Assembly (NCBI GenBank): GCA_021442155.1
Contig: CM038214.1
Coordinates: 136,252,040-136,316,039 of the forward strand
Reading direction: 5' to 3'
Length of the DNA: 64,000 nt
Source of the DNA: Cymbidium sinense
Taxonomy: Eukaryota > Streptophyta > Magnoliopsida > Asparagales > Orchidaceae
Under the pieces are notes generated by a model. That model saw only the letters and a list, made by a program, of their open reading frames with translations, did no database searches and had not been told where the DNA came from. The stretch's first letter is position 1, and each line of letters opens with the position of its first letter. The position numbers were made by a program, and so were the translations under genes. This document shows positions 36,421-48,400 of the stretch, in pieces.

Positions 36421-39400
36421 TCAAGTGCACTGCCTGCTGTCTTCATCAAGATCTGAATGCAATTTGGTAGGTACGATGCCAGGAGGCGCCCACTGATTAG
36501 GGACGACGAAAAAATATGCAGACATCGCCTTCCTGAAACGCTTCTTGTACTGCTCAGGTGAAATCACAGTCGGAGAAACGTTCTTCGGTCCGCCCAAGAT
36601 GCCCGAGGCTTTGACCCAGGTCTCGAGATGCTTATCCCATGTATATTGCCTCATAAAATCAATTATTCCTAGAACTAATTCATGCTTCATTTCATCCACA
36701 CCAACAAGTAAAGAATAGTCCATCACATCTATTGACTGCAATGAAACGTAAAGAACAACTATTTAAATAAGTAGAAAAAAAAATGGAAGTGATCAACATG
36801 TAAGATACTCATACAAGTTTCCCAGGCACAAGCACCAATGATTTTTTTAAAAAAAATCAAAGTATACGTACCCAAATCTATTCTAGACAAATGTCACTAT
36901 TCTTGAGGTGCATAGCCTCTGGATTATGCCATTGTCAGAGGCATTTTATCTTTCACGCATGGCAACTAGAGGATATAATTCAATGATAGCTTAAATAATA
37001 TGGATATATAATACATTTGTCAATTCCCAGATAGGTGTTCTATTTTAGGGTAAATTATATTAAGTGTGAAATCTAATTCATAGACCATCTTAAATAAGAG
37101 TTGATCTTGATTTTTTTTTTTTTTATGACTGGTGGCTTCCAACTTAAAATTCATTCACACTTAATTTTCAAACATGATGGCGACATAACTCGATTCACAG
37201 TTGATATTCTAAAATTGTACCAAACCTAACTTAAGATTAATTCATTCAAACTTAATTTTTTTAAAATGGTGGTTACCAAGTAAATATCATATCTAATCAC
37301 TAAATAAAGAGATTGTTGTATTGTATTTAATGCATCCAGCAAAAAGCAATAAAGCGAAAAGAGGAAGAGAGAGGAGAGGGGTGGGTCATCTGAGAATGAA
37401 ATATATATATATATATGTTTTGGGTCCTTAGATAGAATTCTTTGACTTCTACCAAAAAAAAGTGTTATTATTTATGATTCTAGCAATAGTTCTCATTTGA
37501 ACTGACCATAACAAGCAATAGTTCTCATTTGAACTTCTACAATAAAGAAGCGAAGGGAGTAAATGGAGCAACACTAGCATCTCCTTCTTTACATCTAGTT
37601 CTTATTTTCATGACAAATGGCTACAATTTTTCTCAACTAAATAAACTAGTATTTTTATACATAATCTCCATTTTGTATGAAGTATAATCCTTCATTTACT
37701 CTTTAAAATTAGGTGAATTATTAAATTTATTGGTATTCTCTTATGTGATTCTTAATCTCTTTGCATTTACTTCTGTCATTATTGTACTTACCCCTAGGTT
37801 GACAACACTCCTTCCTAATAAGTGGATATCAAAGTAAGGTATGGATTGTATGATGGTCATAAAGTTCAAGATTAAGAAGTTCGATGATTCAAAGAGTTTA
37901 TCCTTTGAAAATTCTCAATGTGTGATATATTTGTCTAATAGGGACTTGTAAAAGCACTAATGGAATGCTGCAATATGCCTACCACCATGAGTAAAGAAGA
38001 TATGATAGAGATGGATGAAAAGAACCTCTCAACAAATCAATTATATTTGGTGGACTAGACCCTGACAAAAGTCTTAAGAGGAGAGAACAACATAAGGTTT
38101 GTGGCTAAATTTAGAGTTTGTGTACATGACTAATGGTGCATTTGGGGTAGCCATCTGATTGTTTTGCTTTTCAAAAAATAATCATAGCTATGTTTGACTA
38201 CCAGATTTATGGCTATTTTTTAGAAAATTTTATGATGAAAAGTTACTTTTATAAACCAGAAGTGTGGTGTTTGTCAAAAAGCTATATTAGTTTGAATTTT
38301 CTAAAAAATATTTTTAATACTCACAACAACTTTCCAAAAAGCTGATTTCCCTATAATAATTTTACAACCACTTTACAAAAAAACATAACTACCCCAAATA
38401 AATCCTAAAAGTCTAGCAAAAATTATTTGAATATAAAACTATTTACTTCACAGAGTTCGTTTTGTCTTTCTTTTCTCTAACCCCTAACTTATAATTCTTA
38501 AGACATCCCCCTCCTCAAACTTGTTAGTGAGTTGGATACTTGAGAAGGACCAAGCAGAAAATGAATTCATTCCACCCATGTTCGTATCAAAAACTAATGG
38601 AGGTCATCATGTAGCCTATCTGAATGGGACAAAGAGTTGAGTTGGTTGTCAAAAACATCAATTCTATTTGGCTTCGGATAAAGATGAAAGACTGCACAGA
38701 CTTTAGCACTCAACTAAAAGGATAGATGCTAGTAAGCGCACCCTGAAAAAGTAGAAATTCTATGAAAAAGGCATTAGGTCGCACCTCACTGACAAATGAA
38801 AGTGTCTTAAGCTAGAATACCCAAGATAAGTTCAGCCTAGCGATTGATTCCTTTCATGAGAGGACTACCTATCTTTCTACTTCAAATTTGTATTCAGAAC
38901 TTTTTTTCCAAGTACCGAGACTGCTTATTTCCAGCACAAAGCCCTCAATTGAAATATGCTAATGCTCCAACTTTCTACCAAAATTCGAGCATTGAAGCTA
39001 GCTTTTTGTTGCACTATAACCAAAGTCTCTCCTTTTAGCTCTGACCATCTTTCAAAATTTGAGGAATATTAATATGCTTGCTAATGATAAATTAAGTTGT
39101 ATTACTATTTTACTTTTGCCTCTATTTCATAAGCATTTTTGAGATACCATAATATATAACATGATACAATAAATTGAAAGATGTAAAAAAAATTACTTGT
39201 TCAAAAGAGGTGATTTTTAAGATTAAGAGAGGCAAGAAATTAATTGAAGATTACAGAAAGATCATATAAGCAAGGGTTCTCTTCTAATTATAAGTATGAG
39301 TAAATCTCAGAACAAATCTAATGAGACTACTTGCATTTATCCTTAAAAAATTGTTTTACTTGGAAGAATAGAGACAAGAAGCATATGATAACAACAAAGT

Positions 39401-42400
39401 GATAAGTCAACTGATGCAAGTACTATTATAAATTTTTTTTGCTATAAAATTTTGGTGATTGAACAAAATAAGTGTAAAGAGTAGTGGATCATAGACTTAG
39501 GTCATTTTAATTACATGTGCTCTAATTTAAAATAATTTTCCTATAAGTCAAATTTTGGCAGTTGAATTAACAAGGAAATAAAGTTATGCACAAGATTGGA
39601 GGTTCTAACACTATGAAGTTAAAAGCGCATGGTGATACAACTATATTGTTAACATGAGTTAAATAGGTAGTAAATTTGAAAAAAGAATTTAATAAATTGA
39701 AGTGTTCTTAATCATTGTTTAAAAAGGTGTTCGAAATATGCCTCAAATTGAGGCGTATGAATAGTACCTTGAGGCTTAAGCCTCACTCGGTCTAAGTGAG
39801 GTTCGCACATTTTTCAAGGGGTATGTCTTGAGGCGCTTTGAGATGACGCCTTACTTATTTTTTATAAATAATAATTATAATTAATTTATTATGATATTAA
39901 TAAATTTTTATAAATTATTATACCTAATTATCTATTTATCTAACCGCCTTACACAAGTTAAAGTTCTCAATTTTGAGTCCATCTCTATCATGCGAGCTAG
40001 TATTATTCTTCTTCTCCAAGCAACACAAGTCAAAGCCTTTGAGTAGTGACACTTCCCTAAAATGCATGAACTAGAACAATGCCTCCATTTTTCTCTGTGT
40101 TATTAAGCTATTATTTTATTTAAAACTATAGTGAATATACTGTTAACTGCTATAAGATATAAGACATATTCTAAGGATAACAGTTATTATATATAATGAT
40201 TCTTTTAAAAATAAAAGAGGTGATGATAAGATCATTGTAAATCTTGATCCTCATAGTGCATTTAAATTTTAGATAAGTACTTAAATGATATCTTATTTTT
40301 ATGTTTTATATTTATATTTGAGATTATGATTTATGGTTTGTCTTTATGAGAATGAACTAGTGAATATGTTGATAGTTTATCTTATTTATGAATTATTTAT
40401 AATTTCATGAATTTTTTATTTTTATATTTTGAGACTTACACTTTGATCCGCCTCTAGGCATGCGCCTCACCTCTCTACGGCAAAACGCCTCAATTCCAGA
40501 TTTTATCTTTTTAAACAATACTCTTAATATTGAAGGATATAGATTCTCCAATAATGCTATACACCCTAAATATTTATAAGAGTGAATTGATTGTCTTAAA
40601 GGTGAATATAGTTAGTAGACTCTTTAATACAAAATAAAATGTCATGTACTAAGGCCTTGCATCCAATAATTATGGTGATAACTCAAGGAAGCAAGAATGG
40701 TACTAAATATCAAGTGCTAAAAAATGTAAGATATTATGAAATCTACTGTTGATGATTCTAGAAGAACAGTGCAAAATAAAGTTCATGTCAATGGAGCTTC
40801 TAAAGAATATATGTGCATTATATTGTTGACCTCCATGCATGCACCATAAGTCAAGTCGAAATTTCAGAATACTGAATTCGCAAATGGAATGAATAATAGC
40901 ATATCGCCAAAATCAATCGAAATGATCTCCAATTGACGAACGGACTTTGTCATCATGTTCAGAACGTCGAAATTGATTAGAATATACATATCAGATAATT
41001 CTACGATCAATCAACAAGAAGAAGATCCATCAAAAATTACGGCAAAAAGCGCGACGATGCACAACGACCTCCATTTAGAAAATCGTCGTTAGCCGAAAAC
41101 CTTTCAAATGAGACTATCCTTTCAATTTGGACGAATCTGGCAAATATCGAGTCGTCGATAATGCACATTTTGAACTAAATTGATTGCGGCGATCAAGCCA
41201 TGGCCATCGCAAAATGCGCGTCGTTGCGTTGAAACATAAGAATAACATAGAATCGACATATATATTACTTATGTAATAATGTCATCGCCAAAATCTGAAT
41301 TAAAGATAATTAAATTAATAAAATCCTATAAATACCCTCTTACCTAACCCTAATTGCCACCCACCAAATTTTAATCGCTCTCCCGTTTCTCAAGGCGAAG
41401 GCTGCCCCGCATTCGCACCGGTCAGCTCGGCTCCGCGCATGTCCAGGTCATCCGCTCCTCCGGATGTAGCCCCGCCAGAACATCCGGCGCAGTTTCAACA
41501 TCGCACTCACCCACACGATCCGAAGGCGCTCAGGCGCACGATGCGCTGCAAGATTCACGCCCACGCACCACTCACACGCTCACACCGCTAATGCCCTGCG
41601 CACTGCGCAATCCTCTGGCGAGTCACATGACCAAGTCTCGTGTTGAAATATAATACTCACGCATCTTTCGACGAACGGGGAAAGCTATGCTTGCTGCAGA
41701 GTATATAACACGCTTTTGCGCGTTGTGAGAAATTGTGTTATATGCGTACTGAGCACCATACATACCTTTCGGCGTGGGATGACGATTCGGCGTTATATAT
41801 TTATACACGCTTTTAAACTGCGCTCAAGATACTGGAGGCGCTCTATACTGACGCATCAGATCACCGAAATCTAAACCTCTACACGTCAGAGGCCTAATCT
41901 TGACATAAAGCACGAAATATAAAATTGTTTAAACCGACAATACGCAGTACCATACACGCTTTCTTGGCGCGACGAAAATTTATGTTACATGAAGGTACTT
42001 GAGACATACATTTCTTTCTTGGCAGTGGGATGACATTCATTCGGTGGTGTTCTTCAGACGCGATCGCCTCAGCGCGCATGGTAACATTCGCCGACCGCAG
42101 ATCCGCATACACTCACCCGCGACCGATCCAACGCGCACCGGTGCTCGCGCTCATTATTCACGCCGCACGCATTCATGCACGACCGCCTCGCATTGCCCTT
42201 TGCCTGCGCTCGCCCCGTCCTCCTCGCGACCACCCGCGTGTTGAAATATATTTTCACGCATCTTTCGACGCTGAAGGAAAGTTTGCTTGAAGTATATAAA
42301 TACTGCGTCGCCTTTTTTTGGCGTGGTGAGATGTGTAATGAAAGCACCATACATATGTCTTGCGCAATACGATTCGGTTTATAACACATACACATTTTTC

Positions 42401-45400
42401 GCGTAGGCCCAAGATACCAGCGACTGCACGGACAACGCCGAGATCAGAAATCTCCATTTATATCGATAGAGGACTAAACACGACATAAAGCCACCAAAAA
42501 TATAAAATTGTTGTTAAACCGACATCAGTGTATAAGTACATATGCCTTCCCGGTATGAAAGAAAATTACATGAAGATACTTCAGAAACTCATACATGCCT
42601 TTTTTGGCATGATGGGATGACGCATTCGACCGAAGTATTTCCACCACCCATACATGCCTTTTTTGCATGGTGGCGGACTTCTGATACCATACGGCAACGA
42701 GACCGCCAAAATATCAAAAATTTCATCTAAAATCTTAAACTTACAATGAAACTCAATCAAAATATATAACACTACTCATATCTCTTAAGTTTAAATCAAT
42801 ATTGAATTGAATAACCCACATGGGCCTCGACACTACGCTAAATGCATAAACTTAGTATTTGAGAATTTTATGATTCTCGACGGGTCTTAGATAGTCCCGT
42901 TAATAGAATCTAAACATTCAATAATAATATTATGAGAATCTCAACTTATTAAAATATCTGAGAATCTACTCATACGACAATATCCGATCCTTTATTATTA
43001 AATTAATAGACAGATAAGTTAAATTTAAACAAATGAAACAATTAAACATTTATATGTCGTGTTTTAAAAGATTTCAGGGATATCACCATCAAGTTCTATT
43101 CAAAATTTAAAGTCAAATAAAGATAAATTCAAATTTCACTAAGGATGTGAAGAATGCAAAAGAAATCAAATATAAATGTCTAAATAAAAATCATCAACCT
43201 AAAAACTTAAAGTAAAATTCAATTAATCCAATTTCTACAATTGTTTGTCATAGGCGGCAAATTAAAAAAACTCTAGCTCACAAAGGAGCCAAAGTTAAAT
43301 CAAATGTTCCACTATGTTCACTCTCAATCAATCTCACTAGTAAGCAGCGGACTTGTCCTCTGACAAGCATTCATATATACAAGTCAGATGAATGTGTGTG
43401 CATTAGTCGATTCAAATCGAAAAATCAAACCGATGTTATTTAGTCTGTTTGGTCTGATTTTAAATCTCACAGATTTTTTATAGAATGCCTAATTATTCGA
43501 TTTTTGGTTTGATTTTTTTTAAAGATTAAACCAGAATAAATAATTAGTTCAAAAGTCAAATATAAATATGTAATTATAAATAAATTTTATACATAGATTT
43601 ATAAATTTCTAATTGACTAAGAAATTTTTAATGTATAAAATTTATTAGATTGTTTTAATTAATTAGTTCATTAAAAAATAATTTTATTTTTATTTTTATA
43701 TGCTACTCGGTTTAATTAAAAATCGAACCAAACAAACTGAATTATAATTCGATTTGGTTATTTTAATTTTATATGTTATTTGGATGATTCGATTATTTTA
43801 AGTTATTTAGTTTGTTTTTATAACCAAACTGGATGCTCATCCTGCTGAGACAAACGACACCATTATATTTATTTTATATTATATATTTAATGGCTTTGAG
43901 ATGTGAACTATGACTGATAAAACAAAAAATCTTTTTATTGGGGACTTAAAGTTGTCCCTTAATAAGATTTCCTTAAATGACACAACCCATGACTATTGAT
44001 AAGAATCTTTCGGTTAGATTAGTATTCGGATGCAAAACTGCATCCGAACATCGCATATAATATTCTCTCCTATTATACACACACCAGGTGATCAAGTGCA
44101 GCCAAGTGAACAAGCTTTGAGCTGCATTATTTCAATCATTCCAACAAAAAAAAGAAAAGAAAAAGAGAACAACTTCATAATCGAAACTCTGTCACTCATC
44201 TTTTTCTACTGTTCCCAACTAGGGCTCCACACTTAACTGAGTACTCAACGAAACAAACAATAAATTTAAGGATCATAAGCTGCAGACAATGCCACATGAT
44301 AAAGCCATTAATAAGACGGCAGCATCCTTCTCATCCTGAGGAAAAACTCGGTTTAAGGCCGACAAGCTCTTGTTCAAGCTTATCGCAATATCTTGAATGA
44401 AAGCTTCTTCCTCCGAGCGCTGGTAAATGAACCTTCGACTACCTCCTCTGACTAAATAGATTAGGGTCCATGACAGCCTGGGATGATGGAATCATGGAAT
44501 CATGATCGGGCACGACGTCGTTCTCTCAACCATCCGCTTTAAGTTAAAATAATGAATTTCATAAATTCTAAACTCCAAAACTCCACATGTTGCTACTATA
44601 CGCTACGCATTTAGCGATTCAACGATTAGCCTTAATCGAAAGTTCTCTCTCATCATTGGGAGGGGTAATTAACTATAGGTGTTTGCGTCTATAGGAAATC
44701 TGGAAACAGATCTAAAATCCTCACAAAATGGGGGCAAAATGTCTTATCTACTATTCCATCTGTCTTCTGAAAATTTCTCCGATATTTAATCTACTCTCTT
44801 CATCGAGAAGTCGGTGGTGAATTTTCGGAGCCCACATATATGATATATGATAAGATAAAAATTCAGAATAATACAAATAATAAGACAGTTTGATAAATTT
44901 GTCACTAATGGACTGAGTTGTTGCAAAGCCTAAACTCATCTTTGCAAGTAATAACATGGAAGTGTTGATCAGAGAAGTAATCAAACATGATCATTAAGCC
45001 AATACACTGAAAATTCACTCTTAAGTGAGAGATTGTTAAGCTTGGAGTTTAATTTTATTAACTATGTTGAATAAGATTTGATCTTAATTTTTCAAAATTG
45101 GCAACTACCAACTTAAAATTCATTCATAATTAATTTTTAAAGATCTTGATTGTATAACTCAATTCAGGTTTGATTTTTGAAGGTGGTGACTAGCCTAAGT
45201 CAAGTTTAATTCAATCAGACTTGATTTTCCAAGATGGCTGAGTCGATCTTCAATAGATTAAAGTTTACTACGAATCATATCTAAGCACTATATAAGGAGA
45301 TGATTACCTTATATGAATGCATTTCACAATAAGAAGAAAAAAAGAGAGAAGAAGAGAGAAGAGTGTCATCAAAGAAAAAACAAGAGAATTTTTTGGTTGA

Positions 45401-48400
45401 TTGCAAGTAAAGTTTTTTTTTTTTACTTTATTCAAAAAGAAAAAAGTCTTGCCATTTCCAATTCTAGCAAAAGAAGCTCTTCGTCATAACAAAAAATAAT
45501 TTTCATTTGAACTCCTATAATAGAAAGGTGAAAATAACAACTACAGTAACATCTCCTTCAGCTCTAGCTCTCATTTTATGAAGTGTAATTCTTTATGTAT
45601 TGTTTTTAAAGTTAGTTGATTATCCAATTCTGTATGATCGTGGATGCAGACTTAGTTAAGACGAATCATCTAAATATTGATATTCCCTTTTGTGGTTCTT
45701 AATTTCTATTGCAATTATTTTTGCGGTTCATTGTGCTTGCCCCTAAATTGATGGGACTCTTTTCCTGACAAAGATGGATTTGGATATGGTAACAAACAGT
45801 CCATTCAAGCTTTCATTTTCCACAATTAGGTCCTTCAATTGTAATAATAGTTTATGAAAAACAAAAAATTAAAAAATTAAAAAATTTTGTGATCGTAGTT
45901 TCATTTGGGTCCTTACACCGCAAGAATGATGAGGCATAAATGACCAAAATTAGCTCACCTCGAGTCCATTTACCAATAAATAACTGCCAACAAATCCAAT
46001 ACCAGCTGGCCATTTCAGAGGCAGGTGCGAAGAACAATAAGTGGCCTAAAACGGCACATTGAATGGTCAGTAGCAACAACAAATGGCAATTTTGTAATGA
46101 CATAATGATCGAATGTTTAAGGTATTTTAATCATGTGATTATACGTTAAGGGTTTTATACTATTTTAAAGACCAAAACAAAATTGCGACCATTTTTTTGT
46201 GACACAGCAAAGTAAGAAATGAAAACCTAAGGGATGCAAGGGAGATACTAGACAAACCGAAGGGACCTGCATGCAGTATGCCCTTATTTTTACAGTATCT
46301 TAAAAATATTTTGAAGAATTCTGCTCCCAGAAAAAAGAAACATGGAATTGTATAACTTAAACCTAAAAAATAAACAAATTAGAACAAATTTATATGAGAA
46401 CTCATCAATACTATCAAATCCATGTACTTAGGATAAGGATGTTAAAAGTGCAAATATATATATATATAATGTTTGTACTATATCACTCAGTAAAAAAAAT
46501 GAATTTACCAGTAGTAAAGTAATTTTCCTGATGTATAGATTCCATCAAAATCAAATGTTAATAAAATAAAGGACTTCCTAATAGCAAGTTTACCAGTTTA
46601 ATCATTCAGAAAAAAAAAAACACATAGCAACGAAAAAAATTCCATTTAAATTGATTTCTATCAACTCCTTTCTTAAAATAAAAGAAATGAAAATGATACA
46701 ATCTGACTTAAAAGAACTGCGCTATGCGCAACAGCCCACTAATTGAATCAACATAAGAAAATAACTCTAATTCCTAATCTATAATTCCAGATTCACGTTG
46801 TCATCTATAAAAGTAACAATCCAGCCCAAGGACACATCATCATCATTAGAAAATTTGGGGATAGTATTATGAATTCTCATTTTTCATTCGTTATGTATTA
46901 GCGTTATCTAAGTTGTTAGACCCCTTCACAAAACATTTTAAACAATATTTTTCCACCTAGCCTTAATTCCAACCCTTTATCTTCCTAATCCTCAGAATTA
47001 TTTTATCAATTCGTGTAATCACTGCATGTTTTTTCTTCATCGTATATGTCAAAATCACTTAAGTCAATTTTCATTCCACTGTCTCTACAAAGAAAGCTCT
47101 TCTAACCAAATAATAAAAGATAATGCAATTTATTTTCCAGAGATTCCATATCATTCATGCAAACTGCTAAAGAAAGTAAGAATGAAGCCATGATCGTATG
47201 GAGTTTTTATCTTGTTTACTGACCTCCACACATATTCCATAGTCGAAATTAATCTTACAAAATGAATATGATGAGTTATGGAAGAAGTGTCGCACAAATC
47301 GAAGCCAAAATACCCAAATCATCACCGAAACTAATCGAAACGACTTCCGATCGACAAATGGACTTCTTTGTTACGTCCAGAGTGTCGAAATTGATCAAAA
47401 TAAACATTTCACATTATCCAATGGTCGATCGATTGAGAAGATAAGTCGTCAAAGTGCTTGCACATATATCAGAGTAGGGAAGCCTCGACAACATCCAAAC
47501 GATCTTCGTTCATAAAATTGATCGCGTTGTTAGCATCAAAACGTTAAAACCAATCAAATGAGACTGTTCGCACTCAATTCGGATAGGTCTGTGCGAATGT
47601 TAAGTGGTCAAATGCAGAAACGCTCATCTCGAGCTGAAATCGACCCAATTCGACCCTGACTTGAACCAAACGACATCCGATCATAAAAGGGATTGAGTCG
47701 TAGGTCCAAAACATCAAAATAACCTAAAATAAACACTCATATTGTCTATGCGATGATATCGCCATGAAAAATTCAATTAAGATTACTTTAATTGCTTAAA
47801 ATCCACAAAAAAAGACATTTATGAATATTTTTTGATACTTAACTCGTAACACACACAACCACATAACCCTAAATTTCTATTCCACAACCGCTCGTCGAAT
47901 CTGCAACACATACATACAAAGCAGATAGAAGGCATTAGGCCTCAAATGAAATATTACACTTACTACAAAACATATTCTTGCAAGCACTGTATCTCAAAAT
48001 CTATGTGAATATTGAAGAAATGGATCCATTGCATGCATTTTGCGATGCTACACTTAATTTAAGTGCATTAAAATACGTGCAAACTCTCAAATAAAATCAA
48101 ATGCTTACACATCATAAAACAACTTCGTATTCAATCTTATTACATTTACTTGCATGTGAGTATTTTAAGAGATTAGTAAATTCTCCGTGATTCACGTAAG
48201 CATTTAAAACGAGTACCCGCATGGGCCTCGACACTATGATAAATACATAAATTTAATGTCTGAGGATGTTGCATGAGTTAACATAAAATAGATTCAAATA
48301 GCTTGTATGTGCTCTGCCTTATATGTTAAATGTTCAATCATAAGGTCTAAAAATGCTGCACAGGCTGAAGTTAATATTAATCTAAATTCAACCTCATTCT

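Larger units (their letters stand above)
40824..44836 (+). mobile_element. Solo LTR C1, about 4.0 kb, TSD TATAT
   Basis: Starts TGTTGACCTCC and ends GAGCCCACA, with perfect flanking TATAT (40819-40823 and 44837-44841). Homologous in blocks to C2 at 47217-50080: GTCGAAATTGAT, CAAATGAGACT, CATGGGCCTCGACACTA, GGTAATTAACTATAGGTG, CATCTGTCTTCTGA. It lacks coding sequence and is unusually long for an LTR, partly because it contains a 1.4-kb GC-rich section (41360-42750) and a MITE (about 43395-43850) that C2 lacks. Confidence 0.7.
37036..45770 (+). mobile_element. Decayed Ty1/copia element with nested insertions
   Basis: Two related LTRs (37036-about 37822 and 45034-45770) in direct orientation flank copia-like coding debris. 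A primer-binding-like site AGTGGATATCAAAG follows the 5' LTR, and a purine tract AAGTGAGAGAT precedes the 3' LTR. Gag-like pieces ([28 protein letters not shown]) lie at about 37860-38060. The zinc-binding pre-integrase stretch [14 protein letters not shown] starts at about 39487. The LTRs have diverged strongly, indicating age. No matching 5-bp target duplication was found, so the end coordinates are approximate. Confidence 0.65.
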
